NCBI GenBank assembly: GCA_946122785.1
Contig: CAMGYJ010000004.1
Location: forward strand, 12,608,150-12,672,149
Origin: Linum tenue
Lineage: Eukaryota; Streptophyta; Magnoliopsida; Malpighiales; Linaceae
Direction: 5' to 3'
DNA: 64,000 nt
Notes under the pieces: generated by a model
What the model saw: only the letters and a program-made list of their open reading frames with translations
Database searches by the model: none
What the model was told of the DNA's origin: nothing
Translations under genes and position numbers: made by a program
In this document: positions 1 through 9,282 of the stretch, one piece after another
Position numbering within the stretch: the first letter of the stretch is position 1
How the letters are laid out: every line of letters starts with the position of its first letter

Positions 1-503
1 TCTCTCTAGGGCTCTGTTTTTGCTCTCAAAACACGATTCTCTCACTTTTGGCTCGGAATAGGCTCTAAAACCAGGATTTCCCGACCCGCACGGCCAGGGT
101 GCACGGCCGTGCAGATCACCCACTTGGCCGTGCAACTCAAAAAGCAGCGTGTCGTTTAGTTCGATCTAAGGCTTCTCGCACGGCCAGGGTTGCACCTTGC
201 ACGGCCGTGCGATTCCCATGGCTTGCCCGTGCGTGGCCTCGGCAAAAAGCGCACGGCCATCTTGCTCACGTGCACGGCCGTGCGGTGCCCTGGTCTGCCC
301 GTGCAGCCTCCTTGAAACCTCGCCACTCGTCCGATCTTCGTCCAATCGACCCCAGACTCGCTCCTAAGCCTTCATTCACGTACTAGGACCTGAAATATCA
401 CAAACAAGCACAACCTAGCGTGAAATCGGCCTAAAACACGAGAATCAACACCTCAAACGGTGTAAGAACGAGGGTAAAAACATGTGTAAATGACGGTCTA
501 TCA
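1..503 (-). repeat. Partial 3' LTR of element A
   Basis: This stretch matches 8780-9282 with six substitutions and no indels. The boundary is set by the terminal CA at 503 on the plus strand (TG on the minus strand) and the adjacent polypurine tract. About 850 bases of this LTR are missing to the left of the window, judging from the 1354-base 5' copy. Confidence 0.92.
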
Positions 504-520
504 AACTCCCCCACACTTAA
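504..520 (-). other. Polypurine tract of element A
   Basis: On the minus strand this reads TTAAGTGTGGGGGAGTT immediately before the LTR start TGATAGAC. It is the expected plus-strand priming site. The core TTAAGTGTGGGGG recurs at 2025-2044 and 3829-3843 in this element. Confidence 0.8.
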
Positions 521-2373
521 CCGTTTGCTTGTCCCCAAGCAAACCAAGTCAAACACCAGGTAAGCTTACATATTTCAATCAACCAACATTGGGGACAAGT
601 CATAAAGGCACAGAACACGTGAATCGCACTGGTTTTCAAACATCAATACATGAACAACCTCAATAACAACCTGGACAACCACCACAAAGGACATTCGAGT
701 GCAGCAAATCGAGTAAAGGAAGAGTCTCCCTTCTGTTCACCAGCCAACCTAGACTTGATTCAACCACTTACTCAAAACAGTCAACTCATGCATCCAACTC
801 AAGACATCAGAATAGAGACCGAGCAATCTAGGTCCTCACCGGGGTACAAGAGCATATAGAAAATGAAAATGAATCACTCACTCTCGACCAGTGGGGTCAG
901 GACAATTTGATGCGAAAGATGCGCATGCTATTTCTCTCAATCCCTATCATCTCTTCACCATGATGGCAGCCTCTAAATGCTAGAGTTCACATATGGGGTG
1001 TCACCACTAACTAATCAGGAGGTCTTAGACACAGGTTCAAATGACTGGCTAGGGTCTTGGACATGGGGAAAAGGCCTTTTAGGTGGTGGAAGTATTCATA
1101 GCAAAAGGTTCCACATTTTCCAAACACACAATCACAGTCAAACAAACCGGTATTTTCTTTCTGCTATTCTGCATTACTCAATATCTCAAGAGCACAAAAG
1201 CGAAGGAGGCATAAACATCAGCATTTCCAAGCCAGACTGCTAAGAAACACTACTTAATGGGCATTGGTCAGATTTTTGGTAGTGGCTCTCTTTTGCTTTC
1301 AATTTTTTTCTTTGTTTTACTTTCATTTTTCTTTTATTTCTTAAGAGAGCCACCACTTATGCATAAATTTCAAACACCTGCCCAACTTTTAAGCACTACC
1401 TCCAACACTCACATAGACTTTAGCAGAAATAGTAGAGAATATGTAAAAACCACTCTGTGGAACCTTCTAAAAGATGCAACAAGGGTGATTTTTTCTCATT
1501 ATAGACCAAAAGAAAGGATAACACACGGCTCAAAGGGGCTGACTAGGGGATATGACACATCAGGACAGTCAGTTTTGGGCGTGGGCTAATCCTATGCCCC
1601 CATCATCTTAGCTAGTGACAACGTGAATGCTACACATCATGGAAGAGGGATCTATCGCACAAGAAAGAAACGAGCAGGCTCAAATCTCACATGGCTACCT
1701 ATATGCTCTATCTCACATTCTGATACCCTGAACTAGATGCATAAACGACTGTCAAGAACAAGTAATCAGACCAAGTCACAGTTGGCAAGCAAACAGTTGA
1801 AAAACTGAACCCCTACATCGTTCTACTGCACATCTCAGTCCTCATCATAGGTTGTCCTAGTCGCAAACAAGTTGTCATGCATTAATCCGAAAACCAATCA
1901 ATTCATCCATCAAAACACAGTGCCAATATGATCAAACAGCAGTACTTGGAGCCCTCAAATCGTAAGATTCGGACAGCGGACTAGGCTCCAAGCACCCAAA
2001 TAAATATTCCAACCAATACAAAGCACCCCCCCCCCCACACTTAAGCACGACATTGCCCTCAATGGAGTAGAGGGAAAGATAAGGGGAACGATGTTACCGG
2101 ATGGAAACACTGCTGGGGGACTGGAAGTGGACCAGTCAGCGAGAAACAAACGGGGGAGTGGACAATGCTGCACAAATCGAACACCAGAAACACACTAGCA
2201 CACTGTGCGTTAGGGATAAGTGTTAGCCCAGACGGCTACATAAAAAACAAACCACAAAGGAAAACCAAAAACAAAAACAAACGACACTGAGTTCAAGCTC
2301 CGCACACATGGAGCAAACACACAAAAGTCTAAAACGACAAAGAAAACACAGTGAGACGGGCAACGAGTACAGC
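521..2373 (-). other. Long 3' untranslated region of element A
   Basis: There is no supportable coding sequence between the env-position ORF and the polypurine tract. A 13-base C run followed by CACACTTAAG at 2025-2044 is a second copy of the polypurine core. A neighbouring motif (ATTGAGGGCAATGTCG on the minus strand) also occurs in element B near 50776-50793. These shared motifs show that the region is conserved within the lineage although it does not encode protein. Confidence 0.6.
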
Positions 2374-3768
2374 CTACTCGTCGCCAAGATCGTCGAGGTC
2401 GATGTCGTTCATGAACGCGTCATCATCAGCAGCGCCAGTAGCACCATCATCACCGTCAGCTGGGGCATGTGGAGGGGAGTCATCCCAGGGAGTCCTCCAG
2501 ACAGGCTGCTCGCCCGGGAGCAGCTGGAGCAGGTGCTGCTGAACCTCCTGCATGCGCCGTGAACGGAGCTTCTCCCGCTCGATGTGGGCGAGAGTCACGC
2601 CCTGCTGAGTCTGGATCATGTTCAGCCGCTCGTCATAAGCATCCATCCTGTTCCGGTACTCGGTCTGGTCTGCCGTGTACTGCTGATGGAACTGCATCTA
2701 CTGGTCGAGGATGAGCTGGTTCTGGATCCTCAGCTGCTCGAACTGATGGGCGAAGTAATCCTGGCCCTGGAAAGCGGAGCTGCTACCCCCGGGATGGAAG
2801 TCAGTCTGTGGTGGATCATCATCAGCAGCAGCAGCATCCACCTCCTCGGGATCCACCTCATCAGCAGCCTCCTCCTCCTGGCCCTCTGGCTGGGCCTCTG
2901 GTACGGGCTCCGCGGGGATCGGAGGTTCCGGAAACCCATCGACCCATTGAACCCCGTTCATCTCCCGCAACAGCAGCATCTTCCCGATCGTCTTGCTGCC
3001 AAAGATGAGGGTGTCCCCCTCCTCAGTGCACCCCTGCAGTGAAAGGCCAAAGAAGGTGGCCAGGCGGGTGATGAGGGGGGCGCAGTGGAGGCTCTTCAGC
3101 TCTGTGGCAGTCTTCTCAAAGGTCCTGGCTACCACCGAACCCAGGTGGAGAGGATGGTGGCGCTGGCGGATCGAATGGAGGAGGTACAGGGTCCTCTTCG
3201 TGATGGCGCCGGCGCTTTCAGCTGTAGGAGTGTAAGACTTCGCCAGCAGGTGGTGGAGAAGTCGGTTGTCGATCTGCAGGGTAGATGCCTTCGTCCTCCC
3301 GGACCGGAAGGGACGCGTCTGGCCTGGCCGAGCCAGGCTGGTGTACAGCCTCCCGAAGTCCACCTCCGATGGCTCATTGACCTCGGTGATGTAGTCCTGA
3401 CGGTCGTTGAGGTCGAGGTCAAGAGCCTCGGCTAGCTCATGGTAGCTCATGGACCGGGGAACACCGCCCAGCCTGAATTTGACGGCTGTACTGTCCTGCC
3501 AATTGGTCGTGGAATTGTGCTTGAAGGTCGTGTAGAACTCCCACACGGGCTCGTAGTAGACCTTCTCGCAGAGGATGAGCAGACGGCGCCATGCGATGTT
3601 GGCTACGGCGGCGGAGAGTTGCTCGTAGCAGTGTAATTGCCGAAACTCCCGTTTGGACCAGCAATGGTGTGACCCAAACGTGGTTTCCGCGACCTCCTTG
3701 AAGCGCTCTGCGGTGGAGCCCCTCCTGAGATCCCGGATGAACGGGTGCTGGAAATTAGGTTTCGCCAT
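2374..3768 (-). pseudogene. Env-position ORF of element A (Athila ORF type), one in-frame stop
   Basis: Reading starts best at the ATG at 3768-3766, directly after a splice-acceptor-like TTTTGCAG. An earlier in-frame ATG at 3954 adds sequence with no counterpart in element B. About 355 codons run to a TAG at 2700-2698, then the same frame continues for 107 codons to 2374. The N-terminal half aligns with the element B ORF, including a shared WEFYTTFK motif and a following LGG segment. A glutamate- and aspartate-rich linker comes next, then a glutamine-rich, probably coiled-coil C-terminus. Athila-type elements carry an extra ORF at this position, sometimes called env-like, but no signal peptide or membrane segment is evident. 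The stop lies where element B suggests a glutamine codon. The function is unknown. Confidence 0.75.
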
Positions 3769-3828
3769 TGCCCTGCAAAACAACAACCCAAAGTGGAACC
3801 AAAAGAGCCAAAGAAAAAGGTCAAGCAC

Positions 3829-3843
3829 ACCCCCACACTTAAG
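3829..3843 (-). other. Internal polypurine-like motif upstream of the env-position ORF (element A)
   Basis: The minus strand reads TTAAGTGTGGGGG, the same core as the 3' polypurine tract. It lies about 60 bases before the ORF start. Element B has the same motif at the matching position (48980-48993). Confidence 0.6.
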
Positions 3844-4579
3844 AACAGAAAACAGCCTAACCATGGTTTCATCCATAGTTCGGGGGTCAAAAACTCGATA
3901 AATCAAGCATAATCTGGGTGGGGGTGCACATTCACAAGAAAATAGGCAACTCAAGGTTCACATCCATAGCAAATACACTCTCAAACTACATCATTAAGGG
4001 CCCCAACCGGTGGCCACAACATGGCATGGAAAACAGGCATTTCATCGAACACCTTGTGTGCACTACTAAGTTAAACATGAAATTGGCCAAATTCTTGCAC
4101 ACAAGGGCTCAAACAAGCAAAGGGGACCTTGCCCAACACAATTCATTCACATCCCATGCATTCCCCTCAATCAATTTCACAAAAATCAAATGATTCAATA
4201 AGGTTCTCTAACATACACCCTACACACTCAATTCTCCACAATTAACATAGTTAGGGGCAACATCAAACCTGGAGACTCAAGTAGAGGTGTAGGGGATGAT
4301 GAGGGGAAGACAATGGAAGCGACGAAACGCCGAAAAACTGGCCGGAAATGCTCGTCGGAGTCTCGCCGGAGTCTCGCCTCCGGCGACTAAAACGTCGCCC
4401 AAACTCGCTCAAAATCGAGGGATGGGCCGCTTTGGGTGTAGAAAGAGTGGGTTTGTGGTTGGTTCGGTGAAAAAATGACCCAAAGTGGCCGGAAAAAGTC
4501 GAAAAGTAGGGTTTTGTTGCGGTTTTCCGGCGAGGGCAGAGGATTCCGACGAGAATTTTTGGATTTCTGACCAGACTGG

Positions 4580-4940
4580 CCGTGCAGGCCATTTATATAG
4601 GCCGTGCCTCGGCCGCACGGGCAAGCACGCACGGCCGTGCACGGGGTGCTTTTGCCCGTGCAGGCCGGCACGGCCTGGCCGAGGACCTCGCACGGCCGTG
4701 CACCTGGCACATTTGGCCGTGCCAGAATTACCGAGAGCGCGCACGGCCAAGGGGGAATACCCGCACGACCGTGCGAGGCAATTGGATGCCCGTGCCAGAC
4801 GCACGGCCAGGCCAGGCTGAGCGCACGGCTGTGCAGTGTGCACTTTTGGCCGTGCGCTTTTTACCGAGAGCTCGCACGGCCAAGGGGGAATATCCGCACG
4901 GCCGTGCAACTTGAGGACCTGGCCGTGCGACATTCTGGAG
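4580..4940. repeat. Palindromic GCACGGCCGTGC repeat block in the element A spacer
   Basis: This GC-rich block lies between the integrase remnant and the env-position ORF. It is built from many copies of CACGGCC and GGCCGTG, including the full 12-base palindrome GCACGGCCGTGC. A larger unit beginning TTACCGAGAG repeats at about 4728 and 4862. The same motif family occurs inside the LTR of this element and is not seen in element B. The spacer from about 3770 to 5070 has no supportable protein. Confidence 0.85.
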
Positions 4941-5072
4941 CCCCGAAATCAACCTGTTTTCACTCAAAAACGACACTTGACTCTGGATCAACGTCTCAAG
5001 ACTAAAAAACACACAAAATCAAAGGAAAAAGCGCTTCTTTACCGTCTTTTAGCTGGACGCCAGTATGGATGC

Positions 5073-5230
5073 TCAGGGAAGTGTAGGATCAGGTGCCTTC
5101 AAGAGCGGATCCACATCGCTCTTGAGGTACAGCTTCAAATGGTGGCCATGTACGCGACGAGTGTGGCCACCTGCATTTGCCAGCTCGACTTGGCCATCCG
5201 GCAAGATGCAAGCGAGTGAATACTCGGATG
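5073..5230 (-). pseudogene. Integrase C-terminal remnant of element A
   Basis: A minus-strand frame ending at 5073 contains GHHLKLYL, which aligns with GHRLKLYL at the end of the element B integrase (near 47910-47930). It is all that remains of pol after the protease. The frame differs from that of the gag-protease ORF, which overruns this piece in another frame to 5089. The fragment marks the 3' side of an internal deletion that removed RT, RNase H and most of the integrase. Confidence 0.7.
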
Positions 5231-7785
5231 GCCAAGGTGGGGGGCGGGACCAGCTCATAGTGGTCTCCGGCTTTCTTTCGAGCAGGCTTAGCTGCCTGCA
5301 GTTTCGGCCGCCACTCCTCCTTGATCTGTTCTTTTGATGATGGAGTGGTCCGGAGTGGCGGCGAAGGTATGGGGGGCGGGTCCTGCAAAATAGGCAGCAC
5401 AGAAGGATAAACGACAGACTCGTGCTCCTGGTGAGATACAGCATGCAGAGGTAACGAAGCAGGTATAGTGTCAGCAGCAGAAAACGTTATTCGCTCCTCG
5501 CCATCCCTCAAAACTAAGGTCCCATCATGCACATCTATGAGAGCCTTGGCGGTGGCCAGGAAAGGCCTTCCCAGTATAAGAGGCACTTCTGTGTCTTCAC
5601 TGATGTTTAGGATAACAAAATCCACAGGATATGTGAATTTGCCAACCTTAACCAGAAGGTCTTCCACTATGCCTTTAGGATGCACTACAGATCTGTCAGC
5701 TAATTGAAGGGTCATCCTAGTAGCACGGGGTTCGCCTAGGCCTAGTTTCTTGAACAGTTGATATGGCATAACATTGATACTAGCACCTAAATCCGCCAAT
5801 GACTTCTCTACATGCAATTTATCAATAGAGCATGGGATAGTAAAACTACCTGGGTCCTTTCTCTTCTGCGGAAGCTTGTTCTGCAGAATAGCCGAGCACT
5901 CCTCGCTGAGCTCCACAGTGGCCAGCTCACTCAGCTTCTGCTTCTTGGAGAGAAGCTCTTTTAGAAACTTCGCATACTTCGGCATTTGCGAGAGTGCCTC
6001 CAGGAAGGGCACTTGGACATTCAGCTGCTTCAGCATTGCCATGAACTTGGCAAACTCAGTCTCCAGTCGGTCCTTGTGCAACCGAGTAGGAAAGGGAAGC
6101 GGTGGTACATACTCCTTCACCACTGGTTGCGGTTTAGGAGCAGGCACCTCAACCTCCTTCTCCATTTCTTCCTGATTAGCTGGGAGTGCTGAAACAGGGG
6201 TCTCTCTTTCCGGTTCCCGAGTAGGGGGATCAACAGTCATCTTGCCACTCCTGGTCATGATGGCATTGCAGCGCTCATCCGGGGTCGGCGGGTGAGGGAT
6301 GGTCTGCCCTGGCAGAGTACCAGGAGCCCGTTGAGCCACTGCCTGGGCCACGCTCCCCAGCTGGGTCTGGATATCCTGCAAAACAGCCTGCGTGTTCCTC
6401 TGACCAGCTTCAAGAGCCAGGATTTTACCCGAGGCCTTCTCCATGAACTGCTCAAAGGTGTTGAATTTCTGAGCACTAACACTGGCGAGAGAACCCACCA
6501 AGTCCCGCAGTTCAGCCATCTGATCATTCTGCATTGGGGCAGCAGGGGTTGTACCTGGCTGCTGGAATTGCCCCTGTCTGGGCTGATATGGTGGCCGCTG
6601 GAAGCCTGGTGGTCCCTGGGGGACTGGTGGTCTGGAATTTGGCCCAGCCCAGGAGAAGTTAGGATGCTGGCGCCACCCCTCATTGTACGTGTTGCTGTAG
6701 GGGTCATTGCGCCTGACATTATTGATGAAGTTCACCTGCTCCTGGGGTGTGGTTGATTCCTTCATCGCCTGGCAGTCCTCCACCGTGTGATGGGTGCTGT
6801 CGCACCATTGGCAGAGCATCGCCTGCTGCTGCCCGGTCCCTGAAATCATTCCTGAACGATCGATAGCTGAGACCAGCTTCGATACTACCTGCACCAAATC
6901 AGAGGGATGGGCTCCCACAGAATGTTCACCTCGGCTGGGTGCTCTCCTCGACCTCCTGGCAGTGCCCCAATCATAACCATTCTCCGCCATCTCTTCAAAG
7001 AGTTGATTCAGCTGTGGCGGGATTTTAGTCAGCATGTTCCCGCCACAAACTGAATCAATCAGCTGCTTGTCCTCCGGGAAGAGGGCGTGATAGAAGGTGC
7101 CCACCTTGAATGCATCATTGAAACCATGATTGGGACACCTGAGAAAGAGGCTGTTGTACCTCTCCCATGCATCTCTGATTGTCTCATCCTCATCCTGAGC
7201 AAAATGTGTAATTTGCTTCTGCAGGTCAGCTTTCTTGGATGGAGGATGGTAGCGGGTGAGGAACTTGTCCGCCAGGTTGGCGAACGTGGTGATGGAGCCC
7301 GGAGGTCGAGTGTCTAGCCACTCCTTGGCCTGCCCCTCCAGAGTGAAAGGGAAGTACCTCAGCTGGATGGCATCTGCTGGTACCCCATTGATCTTGATTC
7401 CATCGATGAGCTCGTGGAATCGCCTGAGATGTGATCGAGGGCACTCTCCCTCCTTACCACGGAACACCACTGAACCGCGCAGCATGGTGATCACTAAGGT
7501 GCTCACCTCAAAGTTGTTGGCTGGGACATGAGGGTGTTGAATGGCTGACCTCATGTCTGCAGCCCTGGCGGTCCAGTAGGATCCCATGGTCTGCTCCTCC
7601 GGTATCACATCACGGTTCTCTGGATCAGCCATCTCGCCTTCTTCTTCTTCTTCTTCTTCTAACTGCAGCTGTGATAGCTCCTCCTCCGCAGCCAGTCGTG
7701 CCTTTAGAGCCCGCTTGAAGTTCCTGCAAGTTCGTTCAAGCTCCTGGTCCAACGGTAGTAGATCTCCCGACTGGCTACGGGTCAT
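5089..7785 (-). CDS. Gag-protease polyprotein of element A (intact, 898 codons)
   Basis: An uninterrupted ORF starting 143 bases downstream of the 5' LTR. It has a glutamate run at about residues 43-49, encoded by a CTT microsatellite near 7640-7662. A retrotransposon gag domain covers about 90-270. A CCHC zinc knuckle, CQWCDSTHHTVEDC, lies at about 325-338. A proline/glutamine-rich linker follows, then a pepsin-like protease with active site DLGAS at about 665-669 and a downstream ILGRPFLATAKALIDV segment. Gag packages the RNA and the protease matures the polyprotein in virus-like particles. The last 90 or so residues run past the deletion junction and are probably not original. The intact frame together with 98.8 percent LTR identity suggests recent activity, with polymerase and integrase supplied by a related element. 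Confidence 0.9.
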   Translation of the reverse strand: MTRSQSGDLLPLDQELERTCRNFKRALKARLAAEEELSQLQLEEEEEEEGEMADPENRDVIPEEQTMGSYWTARAADMRSAIQHPHVPANNFEVSTLVITMLRGSVVFRGKEGECPRSHLRRFHELIDGIKINGVPADAIQLRYFPFTLEGQAKEWLDTRPPGSITTFANLADKFLTRYHPPSKKADLQKQITHFAQDEDETIRDAWERYNSLFLRCPNHGFNDAFKVGTFYHALFPEDKQLIDSVCGGNMLTKIPPQLNQLFEEMAENGYDWGTARRSRRAPSRGEHSVGAHPSDLVQVVSKLVSAIDRSGMISGTGQQQAMLCQWCDSTHHTVEDCQAMKESTTPQEQVNFINNVRRNDPYSNTYNEGWRQHPNFSWAGPNSRPPVPQGPPGFQRPPYQPRQGQFQQPGTTPAAPMQNDQMAELRDLVGSLASVSAQKFNTFEQFMEKASGKILALEAGQRNTQAVLQDIQTQLGSVAQAVAQRAPGTLPGQTIPHPPTPDERCNAIMTRSGKMTVDPPTREPERETPVSALPANQEEMEKEVEVPAPKPQPVVKEYVPPLPFPTRLHKDRLETEFAKFMAMLKQLNVQVPFLEALSQMPKYAKFLKELLSKKQKLSELATVELSEECSAILQNKLPQKRKDPGSFTIPCSIDKLHVEKSLADLGASINVMPYQLFKKLGLGEPRATRMTLQLADRSVVHPKGIVEDLLVKVGKFTYPVDFVILNISEDTEVPLILGRPFLATAKALIDVHDGTLVLRDGEERITFSAADTIPASLPLHAVSHQEHESVVYPSVLPILQDPPPIPSPPLRTTPSSKEQIKEEWRPKLQAAKPARKKAGDHYELVPPPTLAIRVFTRLHLAGWPSRAGKCRWPHSSRTWPPFEAVPQERCGSALEGT

Positions 7786-7904
7786 GCACTACCTGCACAC
7801 AGTCAGTAGAAACAACCCGTGAAGGCACACAGGTGGAAAAGAAAAATGCAATAAGGAAAAAGCTAGAGTAACAAATTCTCAAGATTCTCCAATAACCTAG
7901 AGGG

Positions 7905-7922
7905 TCCCCGGCAACGGCGCCA
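7905..7922 (-). other. Primer binding site, tRNA-Asp type (element A)
   Basis: The minus strand reads TGGCGCCGTTGCCGGGGA, six bases inside the 5' LTR. This is the tRNA-Asp type site typical of Athila and related elements. It also fixes the direction of transcription as leftward. Confidence 0.85.
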
Positions 7923-7928
7923 AAAACT

Positions 7929-9282
7929 TGACACGCTAAAACACAACACCAAACTGCGACCAAGTGTAATCGCAGTCCGGGAATGCAGTAACAGGCAAGT
8001 TATATTATCAACCCGGGGTCTAGATCTACTGCTTACTCCGTGATTCTCTATTATCTAGCAAACTAGTTCGAGTGATTGTTGTTAAAAGTCAAAGCAGCAA
8101 GAAAGCAGTAAATTGTTCGGTTTTCAAAGTCAGGAAAGAGTCACTTGGGATTGAGTCCCCCTAATTCCCTAGTTAGGTTCAATTGTAATTCCCTGGGTTG
8201 ATTTACTGTTGATTAGACTGCGGAAGATCCGACAGTAGCTTGGAATCTCTTAAGCTGACCAAGCCCTCTCAGTCTAACTACCCGGCAGATGACTAGTCTT
8301 CACCGGGATAGAAAGCTGAGGCTATGAACACAGAACTCCACTACTGGAATTGAGTTCCAGTACAAAGCAGTAAACTGGCTAACTCTCGTATAGCCAATCT
8401 CCTACTATCGAATGAAGAAGCTCTAACAACCTAATCAGATTCTATCTATCTCAGGTTGCAGCAGAAATTGAGAAAAGCTGATCAGACTCCAATCAATTCG
8501 ATAAACATGCGTCATTCGATTAAAATCAAACAGTAATATCATCCCAAGTCATTACAATCAAATCCCTAACACCAGAAACTAGGGTTCTTCATACCCAAGT
8601 GAGAGAAGGGTTCTACTCCATAGAGAGAGAAGAGAAAACAAGAATCGGATTAGTCATACTCATAACGATGAGGAAAATCTGCTCCGGGACGATGATTTCC
8701 ACTCCTATGACGATCTCCAAGCTCGATTCGATGAAATCCAGCTCTAAGACAGCTTCTAGGATGTGTTCTTCGCACTTTCTCTCTCTAGGGCTCTGTTTTT
8801 GCTCTCAAAACACAATTCTCTCACTTTTGGCTCGGAATAGGCTCTAAAACCAGGATTTCCCGACCCGCACGGCCAGGGTGCACAGCCGTGCAGATCACCC
8901 ACTTGGCCGTGCAACTCAAAACGCAGCGTGTCGTTTAGTTCGATCTAAGGCTTCTCGCACGGCCAGGGTTGCACCTTGCACGGCCGTGTGATTCCCATGG
9001 CTTGCCCGTGCGTGGCCTCGGCAAAAAGCGCACGGCCATCTTGCTCACGTGCACGGCCGTGCAGTGCCCTGGTCTGCCCGTGCAGCCTCCTTGAAACCTC
9101 GCCACTCGTCCGATCTTCGTCCAATCGACCCCAGACTCGCTCCTAAGCCTTCATTCACGTACTAGGACCTGAAATATCACAAACAAGAACAACCTAGCGT
9201 GAAATCGGCCTAAAACACGAGAATCAACACCTCAAACGGTGTAAGAACGAGGGTAAAAACATGTGTAAATGACGGTCTATCA
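7929..9282 (-). repeat. 5' LTR of element A (1354 bases)
   Basis: It starts with TGATAGACC at 9282 and ends with TAGCGTGTCA at 7929 on the minus strand. It contains a palindromic repeat block about 200 to 415 bases from its start. The first part is homologous to the element B LTR at 51744 onward, including a shared segment around ATTTCACGCTAGGTTGTG. Promoter and polyadenylation sites should lie here, but I could not place them. Confidence 0.9.
8866..9085. repeat. Palindromic GCACGGCCGTGC repeats in the element A LTR
   Basis: Three loosely repeated units combine CACGGCCA, GCACGGCCGTGC and GCCCGTGC. They lie about 197-416 bases from the LTR start, almost the same offset as the unrelated palindrome block in the element B LTR. 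They match the spacer repeats at 4580-4940. Confidence 0.85.

Larger units (their letters stand above)
1..9282 (-). mobile_element. Element A: Athila-type Ty3/Gypsy LTR retrotransposon, non-autonomous
   Basis: Minus-strand LTR retrotransposon whose 3' LTR runs off the left edge of the window. In transcription order it has a 5' LTR (9282-7929), a tRNA-Asp type primer binding site, an intact gag-protease ORF (7785 to about 5450), a remnant of the integrase C-terminus, a spacer of palindromic repeats, an env-position ORF with one stop, a long 3' untranslated stretch, a polypurine tract and the 3' LTR. RT, RNase H and the integrase core are absent. The LTR copies differ at 6 of the 503 shared positions, so the insertion is recent. 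The right flank continues a Copia RT reading frame, so element A inserted into that Copia element. The left end and target duplication lie outside the window. The Athila lineage is inferred from the primer type, the DLGAS protease and the extra 3' ORF. Confidence 0.9.

Noticed and set aside
99..386. Open frame across the palindromic part of the element A LTR
   Set aside because: Created by GC-rich repeats. It is present only because the repeats lack stops and has no protein similarity.
2698..2700. Programmed stop-codon readthrough in the env-position ORF, suggested by a TAG at nearly the same place in elements A and B
   Set aside because: The two stops are two codons apart in alignment and in different contexts. 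Element B has a further TAG and a frameshift. Independent CAG to TAG decay explains them better.
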